Positions 16,714 to 24,942 of a DNA stretch of 64,000 nucleotides are shown here, one piece after another (within the stretch, counting starts at the first letter, position 1; each line of letters starts with the position of its first letter). The DNA is taken from the NCBI GenBank assembly GCA_965226965.1, contig OZ245715.1, positions 496,001 through 560,000 on the forward strand. Reading direction: 5' to 3'. Source of the DNA: Endoryza foliicola (GTDB taxonomy: Bacteria; Bacteroidota; Bacteroidia; Chitinophagales; Chitinophagaceae). The notes beneath the pieces were generated by a model that saw only the letters and a program-made list of their open reading frames with translations, was not told the origin of the DNA and did no database searches. Position numbers and translations under genes: made by a program.

Positions 16714-17418
16714 ATGAATCACATTTTATTTCTAGATATTGAAACGGTTTCGCAAGAGGCAAACTATGAACTGCTCTCCCCGGAATGGAAAGAGCTTTGG
16801 AATAAAAAAGCAGAAGCGCTGTTGAAAAGCCGAGAAGAAGAAACCGTTCAATCTATTTACAACCGTGCCGGAATCTATGCCGAGTTCGGCCGAATCATTT
16901 GCATAAGCTGTGGCGTTATTCAAGGTTATGGCGATGAAAAAAAGATTGCCGTGAAATCTTATTTCGGACACGAAGAAGCCCTTTTGCTTCACCAATTCTC
17001 CGATATGCTTCGAAAATGGAGCGCCGACGGTAATAAATATGTGTGCGCACACAACGGTAAAGAATTCGACTTCCCTTACCTATGCCGCCGTATGATCATC
17101 AACAATGTACCAATTCCATCAATACTCAATACAGCAGGGAAAAAACCTTGGGAAGTAAACCACCTCGACACCATGGAGCTCTGGAAATTCGGGGATTTCA
17201 AAAGCTATACCTCACTAAATCTTCTGGCACATACTTTAGGCATACCAACGCCCAAAGATGATATCGATGGAAGCATGGTGGGTGATGTATATTGGAATGA
17301 AAAGAACTTGGAAAGAATTGCCATCTACTGCCAAAAGGATGTGGTTACCGCAGCACAAATCTACCTTCGCATTCAAGGAGAATCAATTATTAAACCGGAA
17401 AACATTGAATACAAATGA
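16714..17418 (+). CDS. 3'-5' exonuclease (PolB-exo-like)
   Basis: The start at 16714 gives MNHILFLDIET; a TTG 75 bases upstream is rejected. The 234-residue protein carries the DEDDy exonuclease motifs: Exo I LDIET (Asp8, Glu10), Exo II AHNGKEFDFP, and Exo III YCQKDVV near the C-terminus. Stand-alone proteins of this kind degrade or trim DNA or RNA 3' ends using two metal ions. The family is often labelled predicted PolB-related exonuclease. The Rid-family gene overlaps its last four bases (ATGA), so the two are translationally coupled. Confidence 0.88.
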   Translation: MNHILFLDIETVSQEANYELLSPEWKELWNKKAEALLKSREEETVQSIYNRAGIYAEFGRIICISCGVIQGYGDEKKIAVKSYFGHEEALLLHQFSDMLRKWSADGNKYVCAHNGKEFDFPYLCRRMIINNVPIPSILNTAGKKPWEVNHLDTMELWKFGDFKSYTSLNLLAHTLGIPTPKDDIDGSMVGDVYWNEKNLERIAIYCQKDVVTAAQIYLRIQGESIIKPENIEYK

Positions 17419-17804
17419 GTACCAGACAAAATTTTTCTAGCGGAGCAAAATGGGAAGACATTGTGGGCTATAGCAGAGCTGTTAAAATTGGCAATTTAAT
17501 TGAAGTCACCGGAACCGTTGCCGTGGATGAAACCGGCGCCACTGTAGGCGTGAACGACGCCTATGCACAAACAGCCTTTATTATCAAAAAAATAGAAACG
17601 GTATTAAAGAGAGCCGGTGCAGAATTAAAAGATGTAGTTCGTACCCGAATGTTTGTAACCGATATCAGCCGCTGGGAAGAATACGGTCGTGCCCACGGCG
17701 AATTCTTCAAAGAAATTAAACCTTGCACCAGCATGATTGAAGTGAAGGGATTGATTGATAAGGAGTATTTGATAGAGATAGAAGCGACAGCCGTGATTGA
17801 TTAA
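17415..17804 (+). CDS. Rid family protein lacking the RidA Arg
   Basis: A 129-residue Rid (YjgF/YER057c/UK114) protein with the typical trimer fold: a short beta start, VVRTRMFVTD, and IEIEATAV near the end. In RidA the catalytic Arg lies in a PARS-like segment; here the matching segment is PCTS, so Thr replaces Arg. Imine/enamine deaminase activity on 2-aminoacrylate may therefore be weak or absent, placing it in another Rid subfamily. It overlaps the exonuclease gene by four bases. Fold call is firm, function is uncertain. Confidence 0.85.
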   Translation: MSTRQNFSSGAKWEDIVGYSRAVKIGNLIEVTGTVAVDETGATVGVNDAYAQTAFIIKKIETVLKRAGAELKDVVRTRMFVTDISRWEEYGRAHGEFFKEIKPCTSMIEVKGLIDKEYLIEIEATAVID

Positions 17805-18000
17805 TTAATAGTTAATAATTAATAATTAATAGTTAAACAGCCGGCAGTCAGGCTGATTAAAAAGCGAAATCTAATCTGTGGCAATCTGTAATAATCTGCG
17901 CAATCTGTGGTCAACAAAGGAAGATTGCTACAACCTCTCTTTGTGTAACTTTTACCTCTTCTTTAACCTTTGCGAACACCAAGCAGCGAAGCTGCGCATA
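17801..18000. repeat. Intergenic AT and aatctgtgg repeats
   Basis: Two structures follow the Rid-family stop. First, a taattaataattaatagtt tract (17801-17836), similar to one at 36027-36055. Second, four degenerate 10-base words of the aatctgtggc type (about 17870-17912). Further downstream are ctctttgtgtaactt and cagcgaagctgc words. No gene is seen in the 261-base gap. Confidence 0.6.
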
Positions 18001-18065
18001 ACTCAAAACTTGATCTAAAAATACAGGCTGATTTTCCTTTTCTTACAGACAAACAAGCCACAGTA

Positions 18066-18737
18066 CTAATTCAAAAAATACGCTACTACCTGCGCTAGAA
18101 TTCCCACCACATAACCCTGAACAATCTCCAACTTAGAATGATCTGAAACTAGGAAGCGGGCGGTGCCAACCAATCCTGCAATCAATACGGCTAATGCGAG
18201 ATAAAGTCCACTGGCATTATCATCCGTAAAAGAGAATATAATCATGAAAGCGAGTAAGCCACCCATTGCTGTGGTGTGCATACTTATTTTACTATTGATG
18301 TTAACGATCCATGCACCACAAACCGCAAAAAAACTGCCCTGTAAGAAATCAACAAACATAGGAGGGATCTCTTGTTGACGACTTAATACATACCATCCCC
18401 AAAAGTAAAAGATAATGGCGGCGGCATATGGAATGATGCGCTCTTTAACGGTTCGCAAATAGATCGATTCAATTAGCTTCAAGCGCCACATTAAAAACAC
18501 AGCAAATCCGGGAATAAAGGCAGTATTCACAAATACAGATAGCAAACGCTGCAATTTCAATAGTGAAGAGTTTCCGGCAAATGCATAAGGATGTAAATAG
18601 ATCAAATATGCCGAAACCAAGGTAGGAATGAACAATGGATGAAACACATAACTGATCAAATGTCCCAGGAATTTCAACACACCGGTGGCTTGTTGAACGG
18701 GTTCTTGTTCTGATGTAACAGGGAGTGTTTGTTCCAT
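18066..18737 (-). CDS. PAP2-like membrane protein
   Basis: A 223-residue membrane protein with about six membrane segments. A SMHTTAMGG segment and an SDHSKLEIVQGYVVG segment resemble the second and third phosphatase motifs of the PAP2 family, but Arg and His positions are not canonical, so it may be a degenerate or divergent member. It would act on membrane lipids if active. It starts 31 bases after the end of rpoN and is probably its downstream partner in one transcript. No role in sigma-54 biology is implied. Confidence 0.65.
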   Translation of the reverse strand: MEQTLPVTSEQEPVQQATGVLKFLGHLISYVFHPLFIPTLVSAYLIYLHPYAFAGNSSLLKLQRLLSVFVNTAFIPGFAVFLMWRLKLIESIYLRTVKERIIPYAAAIIFYFWGWYVLSRQQEIPPMFVDFLQGSFFAVCGAWIVNINSKISMHTTAMGGLLAFMIIFSFTDDNASGLYLALAVLIAGLVGTARFLVSDHSKLEIVQGYVVGILAQVVAYFLN

Positions 18738-18768
18738 GCCGCAAAGATAGCTAATTCAACTCGATGAA

Positions 18769-20256
18769 TTACAACTCCTTTCTCAACCGCGCTACCGGAA
18801 TATTTAATTGCTCGCGGTATTTAGCAACGGTGCGACGTGCAATATTGTAGCCTTTTTCTTGCAGTAATTCAGTGAGCCGCTCATCGCTTAAAGGCTTGCG
18901 TTTGCTTTCGGCTTCAATTAAATCGGAGAGAATTTTTTTAACCTCTCGCGTTGATACTTCTTCTCCACTTTCAGTACTTAAACTTTCACTGAAGAAAAAT
19001 TTCAAACGGTAAGTACCGAATTCCGTTTGTACAAACTTGGAATTCGCAACACGGCTAACGGTAGAGATATCTAAGTAGGTTCTTTCTGCGATATCTTTTA
19101 AGATCATGGGGCGAAGCGTGGTCTCATCGCCGGTGATAAAAAATTCACGCTGATATTCCATAATGGTTCCCATTACAGAACTTAATGTTTGCTGCCGCTG
19201 TTTGATGGCATCAATGAACCATTTGGCAGCATCAATCTTTTGTTTGATAAACAGAACAGCTTCTTTCTGGCGCTTGTCTTTCTTGCTGCCTCTATCGTAT
19301 TCTTTCAGCATGTCGCGGTATCCTTCACTGATACGCAAATCAGGTGCATTTCTTGAATTCAGCGTGAGTTCCAATTTTCCGGCATTGTTGAATATAAAGA
19401 AGTCGGGAATTACATAACTTTCACCGGAGCTATTTGATTCAACATTTCCGCCGGGCTTTGGATTCAGTTTAATGATTTGATTAATAACCGCCTTCAAGCC
19501 TTCATCATCAATCCCCAATCCACGCTGAATTTTTTCGTAGTGCTTTTTTGTGAACTCATCGAAGTAATGTTCAATCGCTTCAATGGCAATATCAACCTCT
19601 TTGCCTTGAACTTTCAAACGCTTTAATTGGAGGAGCAAACATTCTTGCAAATCTCTAGCAGCCACACCGGGAGGGTCAAACTGCTGAATCATTTGAATCA
19701 TCTTTTCCACTTCTTCTTCCGAAGTATCTACATTTTGACGAAAAGCCAAATCATCTACAATTGCCGAAGTTTCTCTTCTCAAATAACCATCATCGTCAAT
19801 ACTCCCCACAATTTGTTCAGCAATTTTCCGAACTCGATCCTCCATGGTCATCAAACCCAGCTGCTCTAAAAGCAATTCATGGAAGCTGGTTTCTGTTTTA
19901 TGAGGAGTTACTTTATTCTCATCAGAGTCTTGGTAATTGTCATCTCTTAACTTATAGTCAGCAATATCATCATCCCCTTCAGAAACGTATTCGCTGATAT
20001 CGATGTTCTCGTATTCGTCCTCGCTGCCATCATTGTCAAATTCATCGTCGGCATTTTCGAACTCATCTTTCAAATCATTGTTATATTCGTCTTCGTGAGC
20101 GTCTTCGGCCAGTTCAAGAGCGGGGTTTTCTTCCATTTCCTCCTTAATCCGTTCTTCCAAAATAGCCGTAGGTACCTGGAGCAGTTTCATGAGCTGAATC
20201 TGCTGCGGTGACAGCTTTTGAAGCATTTTTTGATGTAGGCCTTGGCTTAAGGACAT
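18769..20256 (-). CDS. rpoN: RNA polymerase sigma-54 factor
   Basis: A 495-residue RpoN protein. It starts with the Gln/Leu-rich region I (QIQLMKLLQVPT), has an acidic region II (about 55-115), a core-binding region, and ends with the RpoN box ARRTVAKYREQLN. Sigma-54 directs RNA polymerase to -24/-12 promoters and needs an enhancer-binding AAA+ activator. No such activator lies in the window. The sequence is full-length for the family. The PAP2-like gene follows 31 bases downstream. Confidence 0.97.
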   Translation of the reverse strand: MSLSQGLHQKMLQKLSPQQIQLMKLLQVPTAILEERIKEEMEENPALELAEDAHEDEYNNDLKDEFENADDEFDNDGSEDEYENIDISEYVSEGDDDIADYKLRDDNYQDSDENKVTPHKTETSFHELLLEQLGLMTMEDRVRKIAEQIVGSIDDDGYLRRETSAIVDDLAFRQNVDTSEEEVEKMIQMIQQFDPPGVAARDLQECLLLQLKRLKVQGKEVDIAIEAIEHYFDEFTKKHYEKIQRGLGIDDEGLKAVINQIIKLNPKPGGNVESNSSGESYVIPDFFIFNNAGKLELTLNSRNAPDLRISEGYRDMLKEYDRGSKKDKRQKEAVLFIKQKIDAAKWFIDAIKQRQQTLSSVMGTIMEYQREFFITGDETTLRPMILKDIAERTYLDISTVSRVANSKFVQTEFGTYRLKFFFSESLSTESGEEVSTREVKKILSDLIEAESKRKPLSDERLTELLQEKGYNIARRTVAKYREQLNIPVARLRKEL

Positions 20257-20360
20257 GTATATCAGGGGTTTAGGAGGTTTCTTGTGGCAAATTTCGGTAA
20301 AAAATCGCCATTTTCCACAAAAATCAGGCCGTAAATCTAATTATTATATAAATACGGGAC

Positions 20361-20696
20361 ATGCAACGTTTTCTTAAAATTCTTGTTGTGCTATTGATAG
20401 GATTTTCGACCAAAAGTTTTGGTCAAGTGAAACCCTTGTCCATTCTACATTCCGACAGTATTCAAACCCTTAGCGGTCACAAAATTTCTTCCTCAATTCT
20501 TTTGGCTTCTCCCCAAAAAATAAAAATTTCAGCTTTAAACGGAACTTCAAGCCCGGTAAAACCCAATTTCTACTCCCAAAACTTGGCCTTCTTTTGTCGC
20601 CAGGAGCTCAAATTTGAGCGTAAAACGGGTATTCCGTTGAGAATCAGACTGGGAAGTGTAGACTATACGGATAAAATGGAAGGCAAACGAAAGTAA
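20361..20696 (+). CDS. Small secreted protein with FFCRQE/IPLRIRLGS motif
   Basis: A 111-residue protein with a clean signal peptide (cleavage about 20-21, SFGQ). The C-terminal half holds FFCRQELKFERKTGIPLR and RLGSVDY..MEGK words. I recognise this pattern as a recurring Bacteroidota family of small exported proteins, but I cannot name a function. It diverges from rpoN and lies upstream of a small open frame and the LytTR regulator. Exported small-protein call is supported; everything else is open. Confidence 0.6.
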   Translation: MQRFLKILVVLLIGFSTKSFGQVKPLSILHSDSIQTLSGHKISSSILLASPQKIKISALNGTSSPVKPNFYSQNLAFFCRQELKFERKTGIPLRIRLGSVDYTDKMEGKRK

Positions 20697-20840
20697 GCGT
20701 TTTCAAAAAGAGGGCAATTTTGATATTTACCCCTTGGTTTCGTTCATTCACCGATTACAACTTTTAAATACTAAATGAGGATGATAGTTTTACGCTGTCA
20801 ATTCATAGGCGTCCCTTTAAAGAACAATTAATCGTACCGA

Positions 20841-20945
20841 ATGAAGCAAATCTTTACACTCTTATCCTCGCTGATCACTCGCGCTTTCAATCCTGCACCC
20901 AAGCTTGTATTGGTTCCGGTCAAAATTCGACTGAATAAGTTCTAA
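20841..20945 (+). CDS. Possible 34-residue peptide
   Basis: An ATG frame of 34 codons lies in the gap between the small secreted protein and the LytTR gene. It starts with a hydrophobic stretch (IFTLLSSLI) and ends in VLVPVKIRL, a short echo of the IPLRIRL words in the preceding protein. No Shine-Dalgarno is seen, but few genes here have one. Coding status is uncertain; the 20697-21007 gap otherwise holds nothing I recognise. Confidence 0.25.
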   Translation: MKQIFTLLSSLITRAFNPAPKLVLVPVKIRLNKF

Positions 20946-21007
20946 AACAGCCTCGATCCATTCATTATTTGATCAAGAAACCACACCGATACAGGATGAA
21001 ATCAACA

Positions 21008-21691
21008 TTAAAGAATATTAAGTCTGCTCATCAGAGCCAACCGATGCGCCTTGCTTACAGGAATGGCGTTCCCTGCAATGAAAACCTTACCCTCGGAAAG
21101 ACGATCGATATGTTTGAGGTTAATGATGTAAGACCGATGAACTTTAAGAAACGTGTTACTGAGTTTGTTTTCGATATGTTTAAGCGTAGAAAGAACGAGA
21201 AAAGTAGCCTTGGGGGTGATCACTTTAATATAATCGTCCACCACCTCAATGAAAAGGATCGCTTCAAAGGAAACTTTTATGAGATTCCCGTCGACTCTGA
21301 TGAAGATTTCATCGCTGTTCGCCGCCGTGGGCCTTTGTACATCGTACCTTGATAGCTTGTCAATGGCTTCACAGAATCGAGTATAAACAACAGGTTTCTT
21401 TAAGAAATCGATCACATTGTACTCGTACGCCTCATGAGCATATTGAGGTTTCGAAGTAAACATAAAAACGTAAGGGGTATACTGAAGCTTGTCGAGAAGT
21501 TCGAACCCTGTCATCTCGGGCATTTCAACATCTAAAAACAGAATATCCACCGGTTCTTTGGCAAGAAACGACAAAGCTTCTTTAGGGTCTGCGAAAGCTT
21601 GTACAAGTGTGAGCTCTGGATGCTTTTCACAGTAGTGAGTGATAACACCGGAAGAAATAGGGTCATCGTCGATTACAACACAAGTATACAT
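21008..21691 (-). CDS. LytTR-family response regulator
   Basis: A 227-residue regulator with an N-terminal receiver (phosphoacceptor Asp54 in LFLDVEMPEM, acidic pair DDD at 8-10, Lys in the KKPV segment) and a C-terminal LytTR DNA-binding domain (about 125-225, with the FLVLSTLKHIENKL and FLKVHRSYIIN segments). LytTR regulators in Bacteroidota are usually paired with a 7TM-type histidine kinase, but none is adjacent. Exact -7 element lies only five bases before the start codon. Its cognate kinase is elsewhere in the genome or may be the hybrid kinase transcribed divergently from it. Confidence 0.92.
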   Translation of the reverse strand: MYTCVVIDDDPISSGVITHYCEKHPELTLVQAFADPKEALSFLAKEPVDILFLDVEMPEMTGFELLDKLQYTPYVFMFTSKPQYAHEAYEYNVIDFLKKPVVYTRFCEAIDKLSRYDVQRPTAANSDEIFIRVDGNLIKVSFEAILFIEVVDDYIKVITPKATFLVLSTLKHIENKLSNTFLKVHRSYIINLKHIDRLSEGKVFIAGNAIPVSKAHRLALMSRLNIL

Positions 21692-21695
21692 ATTA

Positions 21696-21703
21696 CAAAT
21701 TTA
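21696..21703 (-). promoter_or_regulatory. Putative promoter of the LytTR gene
   Basis: On the minus strand this reads TAAATTTG, an exact TAnnTTTG, with a TTG 18 bases upstream. It sits so close to the ATG that transcription would start at or near the start codon. Confidence 0.4.
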
Positions 21704-21853
21704 TACAGTTTACCAAACGTGCAAGCAATGAAATTGTTTTTTATTCCTGATCTAGTTATCACACTAAAAAATAAATATAAGCACTAACCCTTAATTATCC
21801 TTTTATACCGACTGCTGCGAATATTGATTGATGATAGTACTCAAATCAGTTTT

Positions 21854-24298
21854 ATGAGCAAACCAATTACAGCAAATCGTCAAAAATTGCATACAAACAG
21901 TCAAAACACCGAAAAATCACAGGTCGTAAAAGCATCGCAAAAGAACTTCAGCGATCCGACTGAATTGTTACAAACACTCCAAAAGGAAAAAGTCACCGCT
22001 TCCTTAGCTGCTCAGCGCCTTGAGCAAGTGATCATCAATCTTCAAACCGGTGTATTATTAGAAGATGAATCACGGAAAATAGTAGTGGTGAATCAAACTT
22101 TCGTAGACTTATTTAATATACCTGCAGCACCGGATCAATTAATAGGAACGGACTGCACCAATAGTGCCGAGCAATCAAAACATCTGTTCAAAAATCAAGA
22201 ACAGTTCATTTCTAGAATCGATGAAATTCTTTTCAAAAAAGAAAAAGTAATTGGAGAAACCTTAGAACTGTTGGATGGTCGTGTTTTTGAAAGGAACTAT
22301 ATTCCTATGTTCATTAATAGAGAATATAAGGGGCATCTCTGGAAATACACCGACATTACCTCCCGTATTGAACATGAAAAGCAGCTCCGCCAAAGTGAAG
22401 AGAAATACAGAAGCATTATTTCCAATATCAATTTAGGCCTTGTAGAAGTTGATTTGGACGAACGCATCAAATATGTAAATCAAAGTTTCTGTGAAATCAG
22501 CGGGTACGAAGAGGATCAATTAATTGGCATGAGTCCTACCGAACTCTTTTTAGATGACTCGGCTTATGAGGAACTCATGAGAGCAAAAAATGAGAGCCGC
22601 CTTAACAAAGTGTCGGATGTATACGAGATCCCGGTCAAAATAAAATCCGGAGAAAAAAGATGGTGGTTAATTAGCGGGGCTCCTTTATACAATGATAAGG
22701 GAGAAGTAACCGGATCAATAGGAATTCACTTGGATATTACGCGCCAAAAAAACCTTGAAGAAGACTTAACCAAGGCAAAACTTGAAGCAGAAAAGTCCTC
22801 TCGAGCCAAGGAACTTTTCCTCGCCAATATGAGTCATGAAATTAGAACCCCACTAAGTGGTATCTATGGCATGCTACAATTACTACAGGGGACTCCATTG
22901 AGTGAAGAGCAGATAACCTATACGAATGCAATAGATAAAGCGATCGATACCCTACAATCCATCATTACCGATATTCTTGACTTTTCAAAAATCAACAACG
23001 GCGTACTTCATCTAGAAACCAGCCCTTTCTCTTTGAAAGAGGAGCTAGAAGCCGTTCGCCAACTAATGTCGCCAAAAGCTGCCGTTAATGGCGTAAAAAT
23101 TGACCTCAAATTTGACGATAAGCTAAGCGAGGTATATACCGGAGACGCGCATAGAATCAATCAAATCATCACCAACTTAGTCGGAAATTCCATAAAATTC
23201 ACCACAATTGGAAGTATTTCCATCAACGCTTTCTGTAAGAAAAAAACAAGGAATAAAGACCTCGTATTAATTGAAGTAGTTGACACAGGTATTGGCATTC
23301 ATGAAACCTTTTTGCCTCGAATTTTTGATGCTTTCACACAAGAGCAAGACGGAAAGTCAAAGTCTTTTGGAGGTACTGGTTTAGGCATGAGCATCACCAA
23401 GCATCTGGTAACCTTAATGGATGGAAGCATTGTTGTGAAAAGCAAAAAAGGTGCAGGCACAAGCGTATTGGTTGAACTCCCTCTGTTAAAAACAATTACA
23501 GACCACAGTCAAGTAGCCTATTACACAGAAGAATACCCCCTGAAAGGTAAAGAGATCATAGTAGCGGAAGATAATGACATCAATGCTACAGTAATCAGAA
23601 GTATACTTAGCAAGGCGGGAGCTCAGGTAGAAATGGTTCAAAACGGACTCGACTTGATCAATGCACTTACAACTAAGAGCTTTGACTTGGTGATCTCTGA
23701 TATCCAAATGCCGGTTATGAGTGGAATTGAAGCGGTAAAATTGATCAGAGAACGATTCGGATGCAAGTTGAGAGTAATTGCGCTCACTGCCAATGCGCTC
23801 ACTGAAGAAAAAGAAAACTGCCTGAAATCAGGATTCAATGCCGTAGTATTCAAGCCCTTCAAAAAAGATCAATTGCTAGAAGCTTGTTTGGTTCACTTGA
23901 GTGGCCCACTTGAAAAAGAAGCGGAATACCCTACAACACTCAAGGGCACCCTTTACAATTTGGAAACACTCGCTGAGATGCTGGATTTCAATCAAGAACA
24001 ATTGCGCAAATTGGTAATTGAATTTTGTACAGAAACACCCACAAGGCTTATTCAACTTAAAAAAGCATTGTCTAATGGCGACTCAGAAGAAGCCAAGAGA
24101 ATTGTTCATTACCTCACTTCTTCTATTCATCACTTTTGTATTGAAAGTTTGTTCAAAATTGTAGACCGCTGGAACAAAAACACACTACGTAGCATTAATG
24201 CAAAAAACAAGGCAGACCTGGAATTTTTGATTGAAGAATTGTATCTGGTAGTGGCTGAACTGCAACAAGAATTTCAACTGGAATTGTCTGCCACGTAA
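21854..24298 (+). CDS. Hybrid sensor histidine kinase with receiver and HPt
   Basis: The ATG at 21854 is chosen; a TTG at 21824 would add ten residues. The 814-residue protein is cytoplasmic, with no membrane segment seen. It has two PAS domains (about 55-165 and 180-310), a HisKA dimer region with His328 (MSHEIRTPLSG), a HATPase (about 430-550), a receiver domain with Asp616 (VISDIQMP), and a C-terminal HPt-like helical domain with His752 (IVHYLTSS). This is a complete internal phosphorelay (His-Asp-His). A single-domain receiver protein is encoded 114 bases downstream and is a likely output. Confidence 0.93.
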   Translation: MSKPITANRQKLHTNSQNTEKSQVVKASQKNFSDPTELLQTLQKEKVTASLAAQRLEQVIINLQTGVLLEDESRKIVVVNQTFVDLFNIPAAPDQLIGTDCTNSAEQSKHLFKNQEQFISRIDEILFKKEKVIGETLELLDGRVFERNYIPMFINREYKGHLWKYTDITSRIEHEKQLRQSEEKYRSIISNINLGLVEVDLDERIKYVNQSFCEISGYEEDQLIGMSPTELFLDDSAYEELMRAKNESRLNKVSDVYEIPVKIKSGEKRWWLISGAPLYNDKGEVTGSIGIHLDITRQKNLEEDLTKAKLEAEKSSRAKELFLANMSHEIRTPLSGIYGMLQLLQGTPLSEEQITYTNAIDKAIDTLQSIITDILDFSKINNGVLHLETSPFSLKEELEAVRQLMSPKAAVNGVKIDLKFDDKLSEVYTGDAHRINQIITNLVGNSIKFTTIGSISINAFCKKKTRNKDLVLIEVVDTGIGIHETFLPRIFDAFTQEQDGKSKSFGGTGLGMSITKHLVTLMDGSIVVKSKKGAGTSVLVELPLLKTITDHSQVAYYTEEYPLKGKEIIVAEDNDINATVIRSILSKAGAQVEMVQNGLDLINALTTKSFDLVISDIQMPVMSGIEAVKLIRERFGCKLRVIALTANALTEEKENCLKSGFNAVVFKPFKKDQLLEACLVHLSGPLEKEAEYPTTLKGTLYNLETLAEMLDFNQEQLRKLVIEFCTETPTRLIQLKKALSNGDSEEAKRIVHYLTSSIHHFCIESLFKIVDRWNKNTLRSINAKNKADLEFLIEELYLVVAELQQEFQLELSAT

Positions 24299-24412
24299 AA
24301 CATTGAATATTAACACATTTGGCATCCTAAGTGCAAACGTGTAGCAATAGAAGACCCTAAAAGGCGTTAAACCTTGGTACCGCTTTTATTTTACATTGAT
24401 TAATACCCTTTT

Positions 24413-24853
24413 ATGGCGATTAATAAAGACTTGCGTTTGTTCCTTGTAGACGATGATATTTTTTGCCTGAACTTGTACCAACAATTTCTTACGAAATTGG
24501 GTGCCGAGAACATTTCCTGCTATACAGGAGGAAAAGATTGCATCGACCATTTAATAGAACGCCCACACATCATTTTCCTCGATTACAATATGGATGAAAT
24601 GAATGGTTTGGATGTATTACAAGCCATCAAAGCATTCGACAAGGACATTGCCGTTGTTTTCATCTCCGGACAAGAGCAAGTAGACATCGCCGTAAACGCC
24701 TTAAAACATGGGGCTTTCGACTATATTGTAAAATCAAAAATTACTCCTGAGCTGTTGAGTGATACAATCAATAGAATTACTGCCACGCTAAATATTGAAG
24801 TAAAGCCAGCAAAAAAATCATTCCTTGGTAAATTGGGTTTAGCTCGCTCATAA
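24413..24853 (+). CDS. Single-domain response regulator
   Basis: A 146-residue receiver protein with the acidic pair DDD (13-15), phosphoacceptor Asp57 (IIFLDYNM), Ser/Thr at FISGQ and Lys at VKSKI, and a short basic tail but no output domain. It could receive phosphate from the HPt domain of the hybrid kinase upstream and signal through a protein partner. The kinase gene is 114 bases upstream in the same direction. Pairing is an inference from position. Confidence 0.9.
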   Translation: MAINKDLRLFLVDDDIFCLNLYQQFLTKLGAENISCYTGGKDCIDHLIERPHIIFLDYNMDEMNGLDVLQAIKAFDKDIAVVFISGQEQVDIAVNALKHGAFDYIVKSKITPELLSDTINRITATLNIEVKPAKKSFLGKLGLARS

Positions 24854-24916
24854 ACATATTTACATTGCTTTAGGATTATATTCTCCTTTCAAATGCGATA
24901 AATCGGCTCAGTACAG

Positions 24917-24924
24917 TATTTTTG
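24917..24924 (+). promoter_or_regulatory. Putative -7 element of thiL
   Basis: TATTTTTG matches TAnnTTTG exactly and lies 18 bases before the chosen ATG of thiL. No strong -33 box is seen. Consensus inference. Confidence 0.4.
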
Positions 24925-24942
24925 CGGAAACCTCGAACAGAT

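Noticed and set aside
17801..17836. CRISPR-like short repeat
   Set aside because: The units are 6-12 bases of simple AT sequence without spacers and there are no cas genes.
20969..21352. 127-residue plus-strand frame
   Set aside because: It is antisense to the LytTR DNA-binding domain, which is clearly the coding strand.
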